64,000 bases of DNA from Symbiodinium natans. Taxonomy: Eukaryota; Sar; Dinophyceae; Suessiales; Symbiodiniaceae. Within the stretch, counting starts at the first letter, position 1. Every line of letters begins with the position of its first letter. The stretch lies in assembly GCA_905221605.1 (NCBI GenBank), contig CAJNDS010002079.1:495001-559000 (forward strand). Reading direction: 5' to 3'. This document shows positions 10,167 to 21,400 of the stretch, piece by piece. Position numbers and translations under genes: made by a program. The notes beneath the pieces were generated by a model. The model was not told the origin of the DNA. It searched no databases and saw nothing but the letters and a program-made list of their open reading frames with translations.

Positions 10167-10744
10167 AGGGGCTGGGCTTAGGGTTTAGGGTTTGAGGTTT
10201 AGGGTTTAAGGTGAAGGGTGAAGGGTTTAGGGTTGGCTTAGGGCTTAGAGCTCAGAGTTTTGTTGATTTTGCGTTTTGAGTTTGGAATGTCGGGGGTTTG
10301 AGAAATTCAAGTCCACACCTCCATGCTGGAAAGGTGGAAGACTTGCGCCAGAAGCAGGCAGGAACCCTAAACCCTAAACCCTAAACTTTCTTCCCTATAA
10401 GGCCACGCGTACCTGAGTCGGTTCTGCATAGTGACTATGGAGCCCAAGTACGTATTATTGTGAGGCACATGAAATGTAGAGATAAAGTAGACGGCCCCAA
10501 TTTGAGAAGGCTCCTGCCTTTATCCGGATTCGGTACATGGCCCCAACTTGTTACTCTAAGCCCGAAACCCTATTCCCTAACCCTAAACCCTAGACCGTAG
10601 AGCCTAGACCTCAGACCCAAGATCCTAAGCCCAACCCATGTAGGCGCGCCGCGTTGAGGGTTCAGGAGCTATGAGAATTAGCTTAATGCGCCCAAGAATT
10701 GATTTGGGCTCAGACGCCAGACCTTGGTTTGGGACTCTTTACCA

Positions 10745-10880
10745 GTTCTCTATACCCTGAGCCCCTAAACCCTAAACCCAAAACCCCTAAACCCCACCCC
10801 TAAACCCCGAAACCCCTAAACCCCCAAACCCCTAAGCCTAAACCCCTAAACCCCTAAACCCCTAAACCCCTAAACCCTAC
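10745..10880 (-). repeat. CCCCTAAA variant array
   Basis: Eight-base variant CCCCTAAA dominates, with a few CCCCAAA copies. Confidence 0.85.
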
Positions 10881-11264
10881 ATAGGGGTAAAGGGTCGCAA
10901 GCAAAAGCTTCGAGCATGTGCACGCCCGAGCAACACGCTCCTGCAAAACCCCTGCTTAGGGAGCAGTAGTGGCTTCAAGGCTGATGCACAACGCTGGGGT
11001 TGATCGGGGCCCTAAACCCTAAACCCTAGACCCTGGTCCTAAACCCTAAACCCTAAACCCAAAACCCAAAACCCAAACCCTGAACCCTGAACCCTAAACC
11101 CTAAACCCTAAACCCTATCCTCATGCCTGGGAGTAGAGCTGCAAGCCTCAGGTCGGGGAGTGCGACGAACAGGGTTAGGGTCGTGTAGGGTTTCGGGTTG
11201 AGGGTTTAGTGTTCAGGGTTTAGGATTTAAGGTTTAGGGTTTAGGGCTTCGGAGCCACGTGATC

Positions 11265-11330
11265 GAACTCCCCACGTTTACGTACCCGTTCCAGCTACAT
11301 AAGTGGCTCCTTAGGATTAACAGCCCCCAA
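11265..11330 (+). CDS. Exon-like stretch, unassigned protein
   Basis: Open and coding-like: HVIELPTFTYPFQLHKWLLR. Unusually it lies between a G-rich block on the left and a C-rich block on the right, so it may be an exon inside what otherwise looks like spacer. Confidence 0.3.
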
Positions 11331-11583
11331 CCCCAAACCCTAAACCCTGAACCCTAAAACCCTAAACTGCCGAGAGCTAGGAGCTGGAGGAGAAGCTTGC
11401 AAAGCTGCGCCGCCAGCAGGAGGACCCCTGAATCTACGGGTTTCTAGGGCTTGAGGTCTCATCATCTCCTGCCAAGCACGCGCTCATCCCTAAACCCTAA
11501 ACCCTAAACCCCAAACCCTAAACTCGTAACAGCTCCTGGTTCCGGTTTGTTGCCGCCCTCATAAGTAGCGGTTGGCTTAGTGG

Positions 11584-11717
11584 TTCGTTTAGGGTTTAAT
11601 TCGGGTTTAGGGTTTAGGGTTTAGGGTTTAGGGTTTAGGGTTTAGGGTTTAGGGTTTAGGGTTTAGGGTTTAGGGTTTAGGGTTTAGGGTTTAGGGTTTA
11701 GGGTTTAGGATATAAGG
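11584..11717 (+). repeat. Interstitial telomeric array (TTTAGGG)n
   Basis: About eighteen near-perfect G-rich heptamers. Confidence 0.97.
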
Positions 11718-12214
11718 TTTAGGGTTTAGGTTGTTTCATTCCGTAGGTTGGTGCTGCCCTGAGAAGCAGTGGTTGGCCCCTCGCTTTTGCCGAAGCTTAG
11801 AGTGTTGTGGATTTTTTTCAGGTGCGCTAGAACCCGACTGCGCACCCTGCTACCGCCTTCTATTCTTGTGATGTCAATTGGCCTCTGTGTGCTGATTGGT
11901 CACGGACACTGGCTGCCGCTGCGACATCTAAATCTGGGCTGCACTTTAACCCTCAAGCCTTATACTTACTAAACTTGAAAGAACCCTTTTACCACATTAG
12001 ACCTTATACCAAAAGTTGAAAGAACCATTTTCCCATATTAAACCTTATGCCTACTAATGTTGAAAGAACCATTTTCCGACATTGATACCCAAGCCTTCCT
12101 AAACGTTACTTCGATTGAAAGAAGCTCAGGCGGCCCTTGGGAAACCCTAAACCCCTTGAAAACCTAACCCTAAACCCTGACCCGAAACCCTAAACCCCTT
12201 ACGCTCCACGCCAG

Positions 12215-12286
12215 ATCACCGAAGGAGCTTGAGCGCGAACGCCGCGAGGTGCAGGACATGCTCCGGGGCTTTGCCCAGGGCGCCAG
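12215..12286 (+). CDS. Exon, charged coiled-coil peptide
   Basis: Acceptor CCACGCCAG (to 12214); reads SPKELERERREVQDMLRGFA then QGA; canonical donor CCAG|GTTCC at 12287. Upstream lie C-rich blocks and a G-rich block follows at 12301. A nearby island at 11375-11430 (ELEEKLAKLRRQQEDP) has the same texture and could belong to the same gene. Family unknown. Confidence 0.55.
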
Positions 12287-12300
12287 GTTCCTTGGCTGAA

Positions 12301-12466
12301 GGGTTTAGGGTTTAGGTTAGGTTTTTAGGGTCAGGGCTTGGGGTTTAGGGTTTAGGGTTTAGGGTTTAGGGTTTTGGGTTTTGGGTTTTGGGTTTTGGGT
12401 TTTGGGTTTTGGGTTCAGGGTTCAGGGTTTAGGGTTTAGGGTTTAGGGTTTAGGGTTTAGGGTTCC
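12301..12466 (+). repeat. TTTAGGG array with a TTTTGGG sub-array
   Basis: Canonical heptamers at both ends and about seven TTTTGGG copies in the middle (12370-12415). Confidence 0.92.
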
Positions 12467-12540
12467 AAGCGCCTGCTGATGGTGCTCAAGAAGGTACATA
12501 TTCGCCTACCACCACTCTTGCAGGGCTTCGGCTGTTGTTG

Positions 12541-12942
12541 GCGTTTTGTTTCGGAGTCGGGTACTCTTATCTCTGGAGATGTCTCAGTAGTATTCATGCA
12601 TGCTGATCCCGAGTGGAAGTGATTCAGATGCCCAACAACGTTTTGCTCTCCAAAGGTGGTGTGGGTGTTTTGTGCAGTTGAAGAAGGCCGCGAATGGTCT
12701 GCGTTCTGCGCCTTTGTCGTGGTACTGTGAGATCAGCTCCTATCTCGAAAGTATCGGTTTTTTGAGCAAGTCATTGATCCCACCATCCATCGTCGATTCA
12801 CGAAAGGCTCTAGATGTGTGGCCCGAATGGAAGTGGACCAGCTCGATGGCATGGCCCAGCAGCTCCAAGGAGCCATAGAACAAGCTGCCAAGAAAAGGAA
12901 GTCCGGCACAGGGGAGCACCGTCCCTGGTTTTTCACCTCCTA
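12541..12942 (+). pseudogene. Ty1/Copia-type reverse transcriptase relic
   Basis: Reads SGDVSVVFMHAD (compare the Copia RT motif around DV-TAFL), then LKKAANGLRSAPLSWYCEIS and SYLESIGF (compare the conserved LYGLRQAPRAWY...L...GF region), and after a frame change DPTIHRRF with a tail EVDQLDGMAQQLQGAIEQAA. An in-frame TGA and at least two frame changes show it is dead. No LTRs seen. Identification rests on the Copia RVT_2 motif order; domain length is far short of a full element. Confidence 0.65.
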
Positions 12943-13934
12943 AGCCCTAAGCCCTAAAAGCCCTAAGCCCTAAGCCCTAAACCCTAAACCCTTAACCCTA
13001 AACCTCCAGACTGGGTATGAACGCAAGTCTTCTTATTGTGTCTAAGAGCCCTAAATCCCAAACCCTAAACCCCGAACCCTGATCCCCGAAACCCTAAACC
13101 CCGAAACCCGAAACCCTAAACCCCAAGCCCGAAGCCCGAAACCCGAAAACCAAAACCCTAAGGCCTAAACCCGAAACCCTAAAAGCCCAAGGCCTAAACC
13201 TAAACACCAAACCATGAATATGTGTTAGGGTTTAGGGTTTAGGGTTTTTAGGGCTCCCAAAATCAGTTCAGTTCATTTCAGGCAGCACGAGCAGGCCACA
13301 ACTGCATCTCTCGCCGAGATAGAACCCAGAAGTCTGGCCTTGGAGACTCCTCTCATTCTGTAGCACTTGGCTAGAAGCCTTGCAAACAGCCCATGGATCA
13401 AAAACCGTTTGTGGCCCTACACCCTAAACCCGAAACCCTGAACCCTAAACCCGAAACCCTAAACCCGAAACCCTGAACCCTAAAACCTAAACCCTAAGCC
13501 CTAAGCCCTAAGACCTTCAGGTCGTTATTAGAGACTCTTATCGGGAGGGGCCTCTTCCAGAATTTGAGACCTCATCCCCCCCTGGTTCTTTCAGCAGGGG
13601 ATGAGGGAATGAGGCACCCCATATATCCCCCCTATATTTAGATAGGGCACTTTCCCTCCTAAGAACTGAAGACCTAGACTGAGATATCTATTCTAGGGTC
13701 CGTAGGGGGGGGGTTTAGGGTTTAGGGTTTAGGGTTTAGGGTTTAGGGTTTAGGGTTGGGGGGTAGGGGGGGGGGGCCTTCATGGAAGGGGAGGTTGCTA
13801 GGGAACCTTAGGGAAGCTGAGGGAGTGGTGGGGCTATCCCCGATTCCCGAGACCCTAAGCCAGAACTCAGTGCGTTTTGACCCCTAGGAAAGGCCCGAAC
13901 ACAAGACCCTATATAAACCCTAAACTCCAAATCC

Positions 13935-14055
13935 TAAACCCTAAACCCTAAACCCTAAACCCTAAACCCTAAACCCTAAACCCTAAACCCTAAACCCTAA
14001 ACCCTAAACCCTACACCCTACACCCTACACCCTACACCCTACACCCTAAACCCTA
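13935..14055 (-). repeat. CCCTAAA array ending in CCCTACA copies
   Basis: About eleven canonical heptamers, then a homogeneous CCCTACA run. Confidence 0.95.
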
Positions 14056-14086
14056 CTCACCGTAAGCACCGGCCCTCACGTCACAG

Positions 14087-14163
14087 CTGCACTGAGGGCC
14101 CACCCTCCGCGTCGCGCGCGGGATGGGCGTCGAGTCTCGCAACCTCGCCAGGCCTCACTGCAG
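14087..14163 (+). CDS. Exon-like island, unassigned protein
   Basis: ACGTCACAG acceptor to 14086, 77 bases, then CTGCAG|GTCCCTAG donor at 14164 with a G-rich block beyond. Two frames are open (for example GWASSLATSPGLTA), so the reading frame is unresolved. Confidence 0.4.
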
Positions 14164-14953
14164 GTCCCTAGGCTTCAGGGTTTAGGGTTGAGGGTGTAGG
14201 GTTTTTTAGGGTTTTGGGTTTAGGGTTTAGGGTTTAGGGTTTCGGGTTTAGGGTTTAGGGTTGAGGGGTATATTGTGGCATGTCTGAGACGTGGCTGAAG
14301 CTAGCATCTGCATGTCAAAGATGCCATAGTTGATAGCCCTAAATCTTCAAAACCCCAAAACGCTGAGACCTAAACCCTTCAACCTTTTGCCTTTACACCC
14401 CAAGAAGCAAGAAACCCGAAGCCCCTAAAGCATGAAACCTGTAAGCCCCCAATATCCTGAAGCCCAGAGAACCCCAAAGCCACAAGACTTAAAGTAGGGC
14501 CCGAATCCCCTCCCCCTAATATTAAATTCGCCCCCCCCCCCCCTCCCATATACTGTAATACGGTTGATGGACGAAATCTTGCACCACCAAATTGATAACA
14601 AGTGACAGGACACATGAGCATATCCCCGCACCCCCTTTTTCATATTGACGGACACCGAGGTCGTGCAAGATTTGCGTCATTGGAACCCACGGCACGTCTG
14701 AGGATCAACAGTCAATGTTAAAAACGGGGTGCGGGGTCTGTATTTTGCTTGGCCATTTAAAGCGGTGCAAGATTTCCTCCATCAACCGTATCACCAAAAA
14801 TGGGTATTCAATATTCGGCGGGTGGTTAAGCCCTTAAATCCTTAAACCCTGAAACCCCCCTAAACCCCCAAACCTATCCCTAAATCCTAAACCCCTAACA
14901 CCCTCAATCCTCAACCCCTATAACCCTCTATACCCTGAAACCCTGAAACCCTG

Positions 14954-15030
14954 CATCGCGAGGCCTCCCGCGCCAGCAGCGCTGCGGACTTGCGAATCGC
15001 GGGCTGGCTCGGAAGAGAAGCCTCAAGCCC
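14954..15030 (+). CDS. Exon-like island, Ala/Arg-rich
   Basis: Open and coding-like: HREASRASSAADLRIAGWLG. Lies between C-rich blocks on both sides. Product unknown. Confidence 0.35.
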
Positions 15031-15094
15031 TACAGCCCCCAAAGCCCTAAAGTCCTCAAGCCCTAAAGCCCTTTAAACCCTAAAGCCCTTTAAA

Positions 15095-15275
15095 CCCTAA
15101 ACTCTAAACCCTAAACCCTAAACCCTAAACCCTAAACCCTAAACCCTAAACCCTAAACCCTAAACCCTAAACCCTAAACCCTAAACCCTAAACCCTAAAC
15201 CCTAAACCCTAAACCCTAAACCCTACACCCTACACCCTACACCCTACACCCTACACCCTACACCCTACACCCTGC
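15095..15275 (-). repeat. CCCTAAA array followed by CCCTACA array
   Basis: About eighteen canonical heptamers then about eight CCCTACA copies, repeating the order seen at 13935-14055. Confidence 0.97.
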
Positions 15276-15672
15276 CTAAACCCCTAACACCTAAACCCCT
15301 AAACCCTAAGCCCCCCCAAGCTTCAACTTAGAGGTCTGTTAGGTTTCAGGGGCGGCTTTTGGCTTGAGGGCTTCAAGGCTCAAGGGCTGAAGGGATTAAG
15401 GGCTTAGGGTTTAGAGTTTAGGGTTTAAATGACAGAGTTTAGGGTTTAGGGTTTAGGGTTTAGGGTTTAATCAAAGCCCTGGAAGCTGTAGAAATAGACC
15501 TTGTGTGCTCATAAAGCCTTTGAACGCTCTAGAACGCCCCATGCAGCGCCAAATTGAAACAGCTAAGCCCTTCAAGCATTGAACCCTGAACCCAAAAGCC
15601 CTCAACCCTAAACCCTCAACCCTAAACCTTTTTCCCTAACCCCCCCCCCCCCCTTCTCCCTTAAAAAAAGAG

Positions 15673-15834
15673 ACCCTAAACCCTAAACCCTAAACCCTAA
15701 ACCCTAAACCCTAAACCCTAAACCCTAAACCCTAAACCCTAAACCCTAAACCCTAAACCCTAAACCCTAAACCCTAAACCCTAAACCCTAAACCCTAAAC
15801 CCTAAACCCTAAACCTAAACCCTAAACCCTAAAC
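15673..15834 (-). repeat. Long interstitial telomeric array (CCCTAAA)n
   Basis: About 23 heptamers, nearly perfect. It faces a TTTAGGG array at 15956-16040 across a 120-base island. Confidence 0.97.
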
Positions 15835-15839
15835 CCCCT

Positions 15840-15945
15840 GGAGCGGTGGCCAAGGATGGGAAGTCCTTGAGCTCCGCCTCAAATCGGAGCTCCCCAAGTG
15901 GAACTGGCTCCAGGTGTGCCACCTTTGCCCCCCCCCGCCCCCCAA
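15840..15945 (+). CDS. Exon-like island, unassigned
   Basis: GC-rich, one frame reads ELRLKSELPKWNWLQVCHLC. Ends near a C-run. Flanked by inward C-rich and outward G-rich arrays. Product unknown. Confidence 0.3.
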
Positions 15946-15955
15946 AGGTGTGTGG

Positions 15956-16045
15956 TTTAGGGTTTAGGGTTTAGGGTTTAGGGCTTAGGGTTTAGGGTTT
16001 AGGGTTTAGGGTTTAGGGTTTAGGGTTTAGGGTTTAGGGTTTTTA
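15956..16045 (+). repeat. Interstitial telomeric array (TTTAGGG)n
   Basis: About twelve G-rich heptamers. Confidence 0.96.
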
Positions 16046-16221
16046 GGGTTTGGGCCTGTTTTGGGGTTCCGGGGATGAAGTCTTGGGTTTTGGGGCTTGA
16101 AGTTCTAGAGTTCTAGCGTTCCAGGGTTTAGTTTTCCAGGGTTCTAGGGTTGAGTGGTGTTGGGTAGCATAGCATGTTGCGTTAGGCAGACCGAGGTGTC
16201 TTTGTTTATTTTGCCGCTTTG

Positions 16222-16240
16222 TGTGTGTGTGTGTGTGTGT
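16222..16240 (+). repeat. GT dinucleotide repeat
   Basis: About nine GT units. Confidence 0.9.
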
Positions 16241-17069
16241 GTTCGTTGTTACGTGCTCCTACACCCTAAACCCTAAACCCTAAACCCTAAACCCTAAACC
16301 CTAAACCCTAAACCCTAAACCCGAAGCCCTAAACCCTAAACCCTAAACCCTAACACCAAAAACCCTAACAGAGAGGTTCATCGTGAGCTCTAGCGTCTTG
16401 GGCCTGTTGTGGAGATGCTCTTTAGGGTGTTTGGGGTTTCGGGGTTACAAGCTGTATCTAGGGTTTAGGGTTTGGGGTTTAGGGTGTAGGGTTTGGGGTT
16501 TCGGGTTACAAGCTGGGTTGTATCGGTGGCTGTGTGGTTTTCGGTTTAGGGGCCTATGCCAGCTCTAGGGTTTATAGAGACTAGAGTTCAGGGTGGTGTT
16601 TGTTTCAGAAAACTCAGCCTTCATAGTACGCCCTAAACCCTAAACACTCCAGGTTTAGGCGTTAGGCTTCAGTTGGCTTGGGTGAGGAGAGCTTCTCTGG
16701 CCAGGGTTCAACAGCAGGGAGGGTGACCTGACCCCTTTAGAACATAAGGCAAGCCCTCAACCCTAAACCCTACTAAACCCTAAGACCCTAAGCCATGTCA
16801 ACGTTGTACAGTATGAGCCCTATGAGACCCCAAACCCCTATACGCCCTAGAAGCCCTGAACCTGGCTCCAGAATGCACTGAACCCTCAACTTTCAACCCT
16901 AAACCCTCTCCATCCCGGTTTGTTTGTCACAGAAACCCTCGTCTTCTGAAGCTTGCAGTATCTATGGGGGGCCCTAGACTCTTAGACCCTGAACCCTAAA
17001 CCCTAAACCCTAAACCCTGAACCCTAAACCCTAAACCCTAAACCCTAAGAAACTCCATAGTCCCCAAAA

Positions 17070-17181
17070 GTCGAAGGACGTCGGCCCCAAAACGAACGCA
17101 TCGCCAGGCCCTCGACCGCGGCGCCAAGCTACAGACATCGGCCAGCAGTGCCCTTGCAAAGGCGCCAGGGACCGCAACAGG
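17070..17181 (+). CDS. Exon, basic Ala/Ser-rich peptide
   Basis: Reads APKRTHRQALDRGAKLQTSA then SSALAKAPGTATG, open for about 37 codons, and ends CAACAGG|GTTTAGGG. C-rich heptamers lie on the left and a G-rich array starts at the right edge. Product unknown; the basic composition would suit a nucleic-acid-binding or linker region, but that is only a guess. Confidence 0.5.
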
Positions 17182-17329
17182 GTTTAGGGTTTAGGGTTTA
17201 GGGTTTAGGGTTTGGGGTTTAGGGTTAGGGGTTTGGGGTTTGGGGTTTAGGGTTCAGGGTCAGTAGCTGGTGCAAAACATGCCCGAAGGATGCAATTAGA
17301 TTGTAATTTCAATCCTACTGCCCTATAAG

Positions 17330-17400
17330 GGTTATATATATATATATACATTGCTGTATAGAAATATATGTATATATATATATATCTATAAATATATGTA
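17330..17400. repeat. AT microsatellite
   Basis: TATATA runs with short interruptions. Confidence 0.85.
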
Positions 17401-17673
17401 TGGCTGTCTATGTTTTGTTACGTCCCTATATGCAAAAGTAACCTTAACATGTCACGGGCTTGGCTGGAAACCCCGAAACCGCAAAGATTGGGAAAGGGTT
17501 CAGGGTTTAGGGTGAAGGCCCCGTTTAACCCCAAACCCTGCACGCCCAAGCCTTCAAGCTTTGAGCAACCTGTTTCCCAAGCTCTAAACCCTAAATACCA
17601 AAACCCTAAGCCGCTACCCTAAACCCTAAACCCCAAACCCTACACCTCAACCCTAAACCCTAAGCCCCCCAAA

Positions 17674-17768
17674 GCCTTGGAAGCCCTGAAGAAAGCAACA
17701 AAGCGCGCGGGCGAAAGGTCTGCCAGCTGCTCGTCATCTCACTTCCGGGAGGCAGAGAAAGGCACCCT
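17674..17768 (+). CDS. Exon, basic helical peptide
   Basis: Reads ALEALKKATKRAGERSASCS and SSHFREAEKGTL, open for 32 codons, ending CCCTG|TTTAGGG. C-rich on the left, G-rich on the right. Product unknown. Confidence 0.5.
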
Positions 17769-17973
17769 GTTTAGGGTTTGAGGGTTGTAGGGTTTTAGGG
17801 CTTTAGGGTTTTCGAGCTTTAGGGTTTTAGGGTTTAGGGTTTAGGGTTTCAGGGTTTAAGAGGCTTTGCGGGTTTGGGGGGCCTTGGAGGGGCTTTGATG
17901 GTTTTAGGGGCTTTAGGGGTTTTGGGTTTCGGTTTTGGGGCTTTAGGGGTTGAAGGCTTCTTCTTCGAAAGCC

Positions 17974-18159
17974 TCAAGCCTCGAAGCAAACGATTCTTGC
18001 ACGTAGGTCTTGAAGATGGCTCGTGAATGTTCCAGCCCTGATTACCTGAAAAAAACAACAAACTACACTGGGTACTGGCCAGAAGTTCGGATCAAAATGG
18101 TATGGCGTTCCCTTTGAGGGCTCTGTGTCGGGCTGCAACAAGAATGCTTGCATCTTCAT
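17974..18159 (-). CDS. Minus-strand exon candidate
   Basis: On the minus strand a strong acceptor (GTTTGTTGTTTTTTTCAG) precedes GNQGWNIHEPSSRPTCKNRL. Plus-strand reading is poor here. If real, this is one of few minus-strand exons. Product unknown. Confidence 0.3.
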   Translation of the reverse strand: MKMQAFLLQPDTEPSKGTPYHFDPNFWPVPSVVCCFFQVIRAGTFTSHLQDLRARIVCFEA

Positions 18160-18189
18160 GTCAACCTTGAGCCCTAAACCCTGAACCCT

Positions 18190-18312
18190 GAGCCCTAAAC
18201 CCTAAACCCTAAACCCCTAAACCCTAAACCCTAAACCCTAAACCCTAAGCCCTAAACCCTAAACCCTAAACCCTAAACCCTAAACCCTAAACCCTAAACC
18301 CTAAACCCTAAA
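18190..18312 (-). repeat. Interstitial telomeric array (CCCTAAA)n
   Basis: About seventeen heptamers. Confidence 0.96.
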
Positions 18313-18394
18313 CCTCGAGTTCAGTAGCGTCTCTTGAGGGACCTGAGGTTGAGAACTTCGGGATCTGGTTGTATCCCTTTGTTTTCTGAGCTGA

Positions 18395-18560
18395 AGCCCA
18401 AAACCCCAAAACCCCAAAACCCCTAAACCCCCCCCTAACCCCTAAACCCCTAAACCCTTAAACCCCTAAACCCCTAAACCCCTCGACCCCTAGACCCCTA
18501 GACCCCTAAACCCCTAAACCCCTAAACCCTTAAACCCCTAAACCCCCAAACCCCCCAACC
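18395..18560 (-). repeat. CCCCTAAA variant array
   Basis: Mostly eight-base CCCCTAAA units with CCCCTAGA variants. Confidence 0.9.
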
Positions 18561-18575
18561 GCCGTCCCTGTGAAG

Positions 18576-18640
18576 GTTCTCTTTGGTTTTTTTGTCGCCT
18601 GCGGCGATGTTTTTGTTTTGGGGTTTCTGGGCGCCCTCGG
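18576..18640 (+). CDS. Exon encoding a membrane-like segment
   Basis: After GTGAAG, the frame reads VLFGFFVACGDVFVLGFLGA, a stretch hydrophobic enough to be a membrane helix, and ends CTCGG|GTTTAGG. Product unknown. Confidence 0.4.
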
Positions 18641-18885
18641 GTTTAGGTTTAGGGGTTTAGGGGTTTCGGAGTTTCGGGTTTAGGGTTTAGGGCTAGGGCT
18701 TAAACTCTATACACTGAGATCGTAATGCTCAAGCCCTGAAGCCCCAGACCCTCCACCTAGACCAGCTTACGCCCTGCGAAGCCCAGACTCAAGGCCCCTT
18801 ATTGAACCCTATTAGGGTTTAGGGTTTAGGGTTTAGGGTTTAGGGTTTAGAAGCCCTGAACCCTTACCTAGGATCCAGGGATACC

Positions 18886-18967
18886 CAGGGCTTAGGTTCC
18901 CTTAGAATCCCCTTTAAAGCAAAAAGGGCACCCTTTTTTCTTCCTAGCTTGCTCTTGGGCCTGGTTA
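18886..18967. repeat. Copy of a dispersed ~80-bp repeat family
   Basis: Shares with 26550, 33100, 58940 and 62138 the order GGTTCCCTTA...CC...AAAAGGG(C/T)(A/G)CCCTTTTT...TCCTAG...TCT(G/T)GG(G/T)..., including an internal AAAAAGGG/CCCTTTTT dyad. Confidence 0.75.
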
Positions 18968-19212
18968 CTCAGCCCTAAGCCCTTTTGAAGCTATCTTCCA
19001 GGTATGGAGCGGAGAACAAACCTCCGAGATCTCCATTATGCCCCTTGTTGGCCTCATGGATAGGGCTCAGGGTTTAGAGTCTAGAGCTTAGGGTTTAGGG
19101 GCAGGTCGAATTGAAGGGTTCATATACAGCCTGTGGCTTGTTCGCAAAATCTGGCTTTAGGGTTTTGAAGTTTAGGGGGCAAGTTCGGGACAGGGTCCGG
19201 TCCGATAGGGCG

Positions 19213-21047
19213 TTAGATCAAGGGGGTTTGTAAACTTGACTTTGAACTTTTTTCGACTTTGGGTTTCTGGTTGGGGGAGGGGGGAGGGGTTGAAAAGTTC
19301 TGCATCTAGAGGTTGTGCTCGTGGAGCCTGGGGTCTAGAAGGTTATGAGGATGGTGATGATGCAGGGCGGTAGAAGGGCTTCAAAGAAGGGGGGTGCTTG
19401 AGGGGCTTCAGTGTGTCGAGTTTGGGACCGGGCTGCTGGGTTAAGGGAGTGGGGAATTGCAGCGGCTGCCGGCTGCCACGCATTGAACCCTTTCCTTTGC
19501 AGGCCCGGTCTGCAGAATCTCCCGGCTAGAACCTTTCCCCTGAATAATTCGAAAGGCATACCCCATCCGCCTTGCCACCCTCTAGCAGCCTCAACGGTGT
19601 GGGACTCAAACGTCTTTACAATTGCGGGGCCTGTTGCTTCCAGTGTAGAGCCCGTTTGGGGGGGGGAGGTCACGGCCTGAGGTTTGGTCCGCCCCTTATA
19701 CGGTGCATGCTGTTGCATCAGACAAATTTTAGAACACATCCCATTGGAGCTGGCAGTCTTTGTGCGGATTTGAATCCTTCCCGTGGGACTTGGAGACGGG
19801 CATGGCCGGATTTGAATCCGAGCGTGGGCCTTGGAAGGAAGAAAAAGGAAGGACAAGAGAAGAGACTGACTTCCATGTGCAAGGCCAGTGTTTGGAAACC
19901 ACCGGGCTTGTACGCTCGGATTTGAATCCGGCTGTACAAACACTGGGCCCCACCGAGTGAAGGGCCCCTCCCTTGGAAGGAAGAAAAAGGAAGGACAAGT
20001 GAAGAGAATGTGCAAGGCCAGTGTTTGGAAACCACCGGGCTTGCACGCTCGGATTTGAATCCGGCTGTACAAACACTCGGCCCCACCGGGTGAAGGATCC
20101 TCCCCGGGAGGGGCCTTCACCCGGCGGGGCCCAGTGTTTGTACAGCCGGATTCAAATCCGAGCGTACAAGCCCGGTGGTTTCCAAACACTGGCCTTGCAC
20201 ATGGAAGTCAGTCTCTTCACTTGTCCTTCCTTTTTCTTGCTTCCAAGTTTCACGCTCGGATTCAAATCCGACCATGCCCGTTTCCAAAGCCATGACCGTT
20301 TCCAAGTCCCACGGGAAGGGGGAAGGATTCAAATCCGGCCATGCCTTTGTAGAGCCGGATTGTAGTCCGAGCGCGCAAGCCCGGTGGTTTCCAAACACTG
20401 GCCTTGCACATGGAAGTCAATCTCCTCACTCGTCTTTCCTTTTTCTTCCTTCCAAGTCCCACGCTCGGATTCAAATCCGGCCATGCCCGTTTCCCAAGCC
20501 ATGACCGTTTTTTCCAAGTCCCACGGGAAGGGGGAAGGATTCAAATCCGGCCATGCGTTTGTAGAGCCGGATTATAATCCGAGCGTGCAAGCCCGGTGGT
20601 TTCCAAACACTGGCCTTGCACATGGAAGTCAGTCTCTTCACTTGTCCTTCCTTTTTCTTCCTTCCAAGTCCCACGCTCGGATTCAAATCCGGCCATGCCC
20701 GTTTCCAAAGCCGTGACCGTTTCCAAGTCCCACGGGAAGGGGGAAGGATTCAAATCCGCCATGCCTGTGTCCAAGATTCAAACCCGGGCTTTCCCGTTTC
20801 CAAGTCCGACGGGAAGATTTAATCCGAACATTCCCATGCCGTATTCTTCCAAAGATGTCAGTCCCGACTGACCGAAGAAAGGGTTGAACTGCATATAGCA
20901 GCACCCACTCCTACGGAAACCTCCATACAGGCGACCCTGCAGAACCATGAATGACCATCAATGGTTTTGCCTTTGCTATTTCTCCCCAACCAGAAAGCCA
21001 AAGTCGAAAAAAGTTCAAAGTCATTTTTACAAACCCCCTTGATTTAG
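19213..21047. mobile_element. 1.83-kb terminal-inverted-repeat element with TTAG duplications
   Basis: 60-bp ends at 19217-19276 and 20984-21043 are inverted copies with three mismatches by eye (both start ATCAAGGGGGTTTGTAAA). TTAG stands directly outside each end (19213-19216 and 21044-21047), as expected for a 4-bp target duplication, although TTAG is also part of the telomere heptamer. The inside is a foldback array (19740-20830) built of roughly 210-bp units. No transposase is visible, so it would be non-autonomous. Long open frames in it are repeats read through, not genes. Confidence 0.75.
19740..20830. repeat. Inverted array of ~210-bp units with CGGATTNNAATCCG hairpins
   Basis: Units run in one orientation left of about 20100 and in the opposite orientation right of it (starts near 20146, 20358, 20567). 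Every unit carries copies of the near-palindrome CGGATT(TG/CA/AT)AATCCG; one copy is the perfect GGATTATAATCC (20569-20580). The dyad centre is near GGATCCTCCCCGGGAGGGGCC-like sequence at about 20095-20120. Confidence 0.85.
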
Positions 21048-21291
21048 GCTCATTGCTTTTTGTTTCTTGGGTGGCTTGGATTAAGGGTGTAGAGTCAGTT
21101 TTTTGCTTTTAACATAATTGTTTTCCTTTTGTTTGGGGGGGGGGAAGGGGCCGGGGTGGGGTTTATCTTTTTTCAAGAATTGAACTTTACACGTTTCGGG
21201 TTTCGCCGGACTCGGACCTTTTGAAGACGATGACTCGAAGGCACTGCAGCCAGTGGATGAGGCCAATCAGACAATCCACATGGACGCAGAG

Positions 21292-21350
21292 GGTTTAGGG
21301 TTTAGGGTTTAGGGTTTAGGGTTTAGGGTTTAGGGTTTAGGGTTTAGGGT
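21292..21350 (+). repeat. Interstitial telomeric array (TTTAGGG)n
   Basis: About eight heptamers, continuing degenerate to 21400. Confidence 0.95.
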
Positions 21351-21400
21351 TTTCGGGTTTAGGGTTTTCGGGTTTAGGGTTTAGGGTTCAAGGTTTTGGG

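Noticed and set aside
19335-20189. 284-codon minus-strand frame and many overlapping frames to 20904
   Set aside because: They follow the inverted repeat units and repeat the same peptide in all frames; no protein-like texture.
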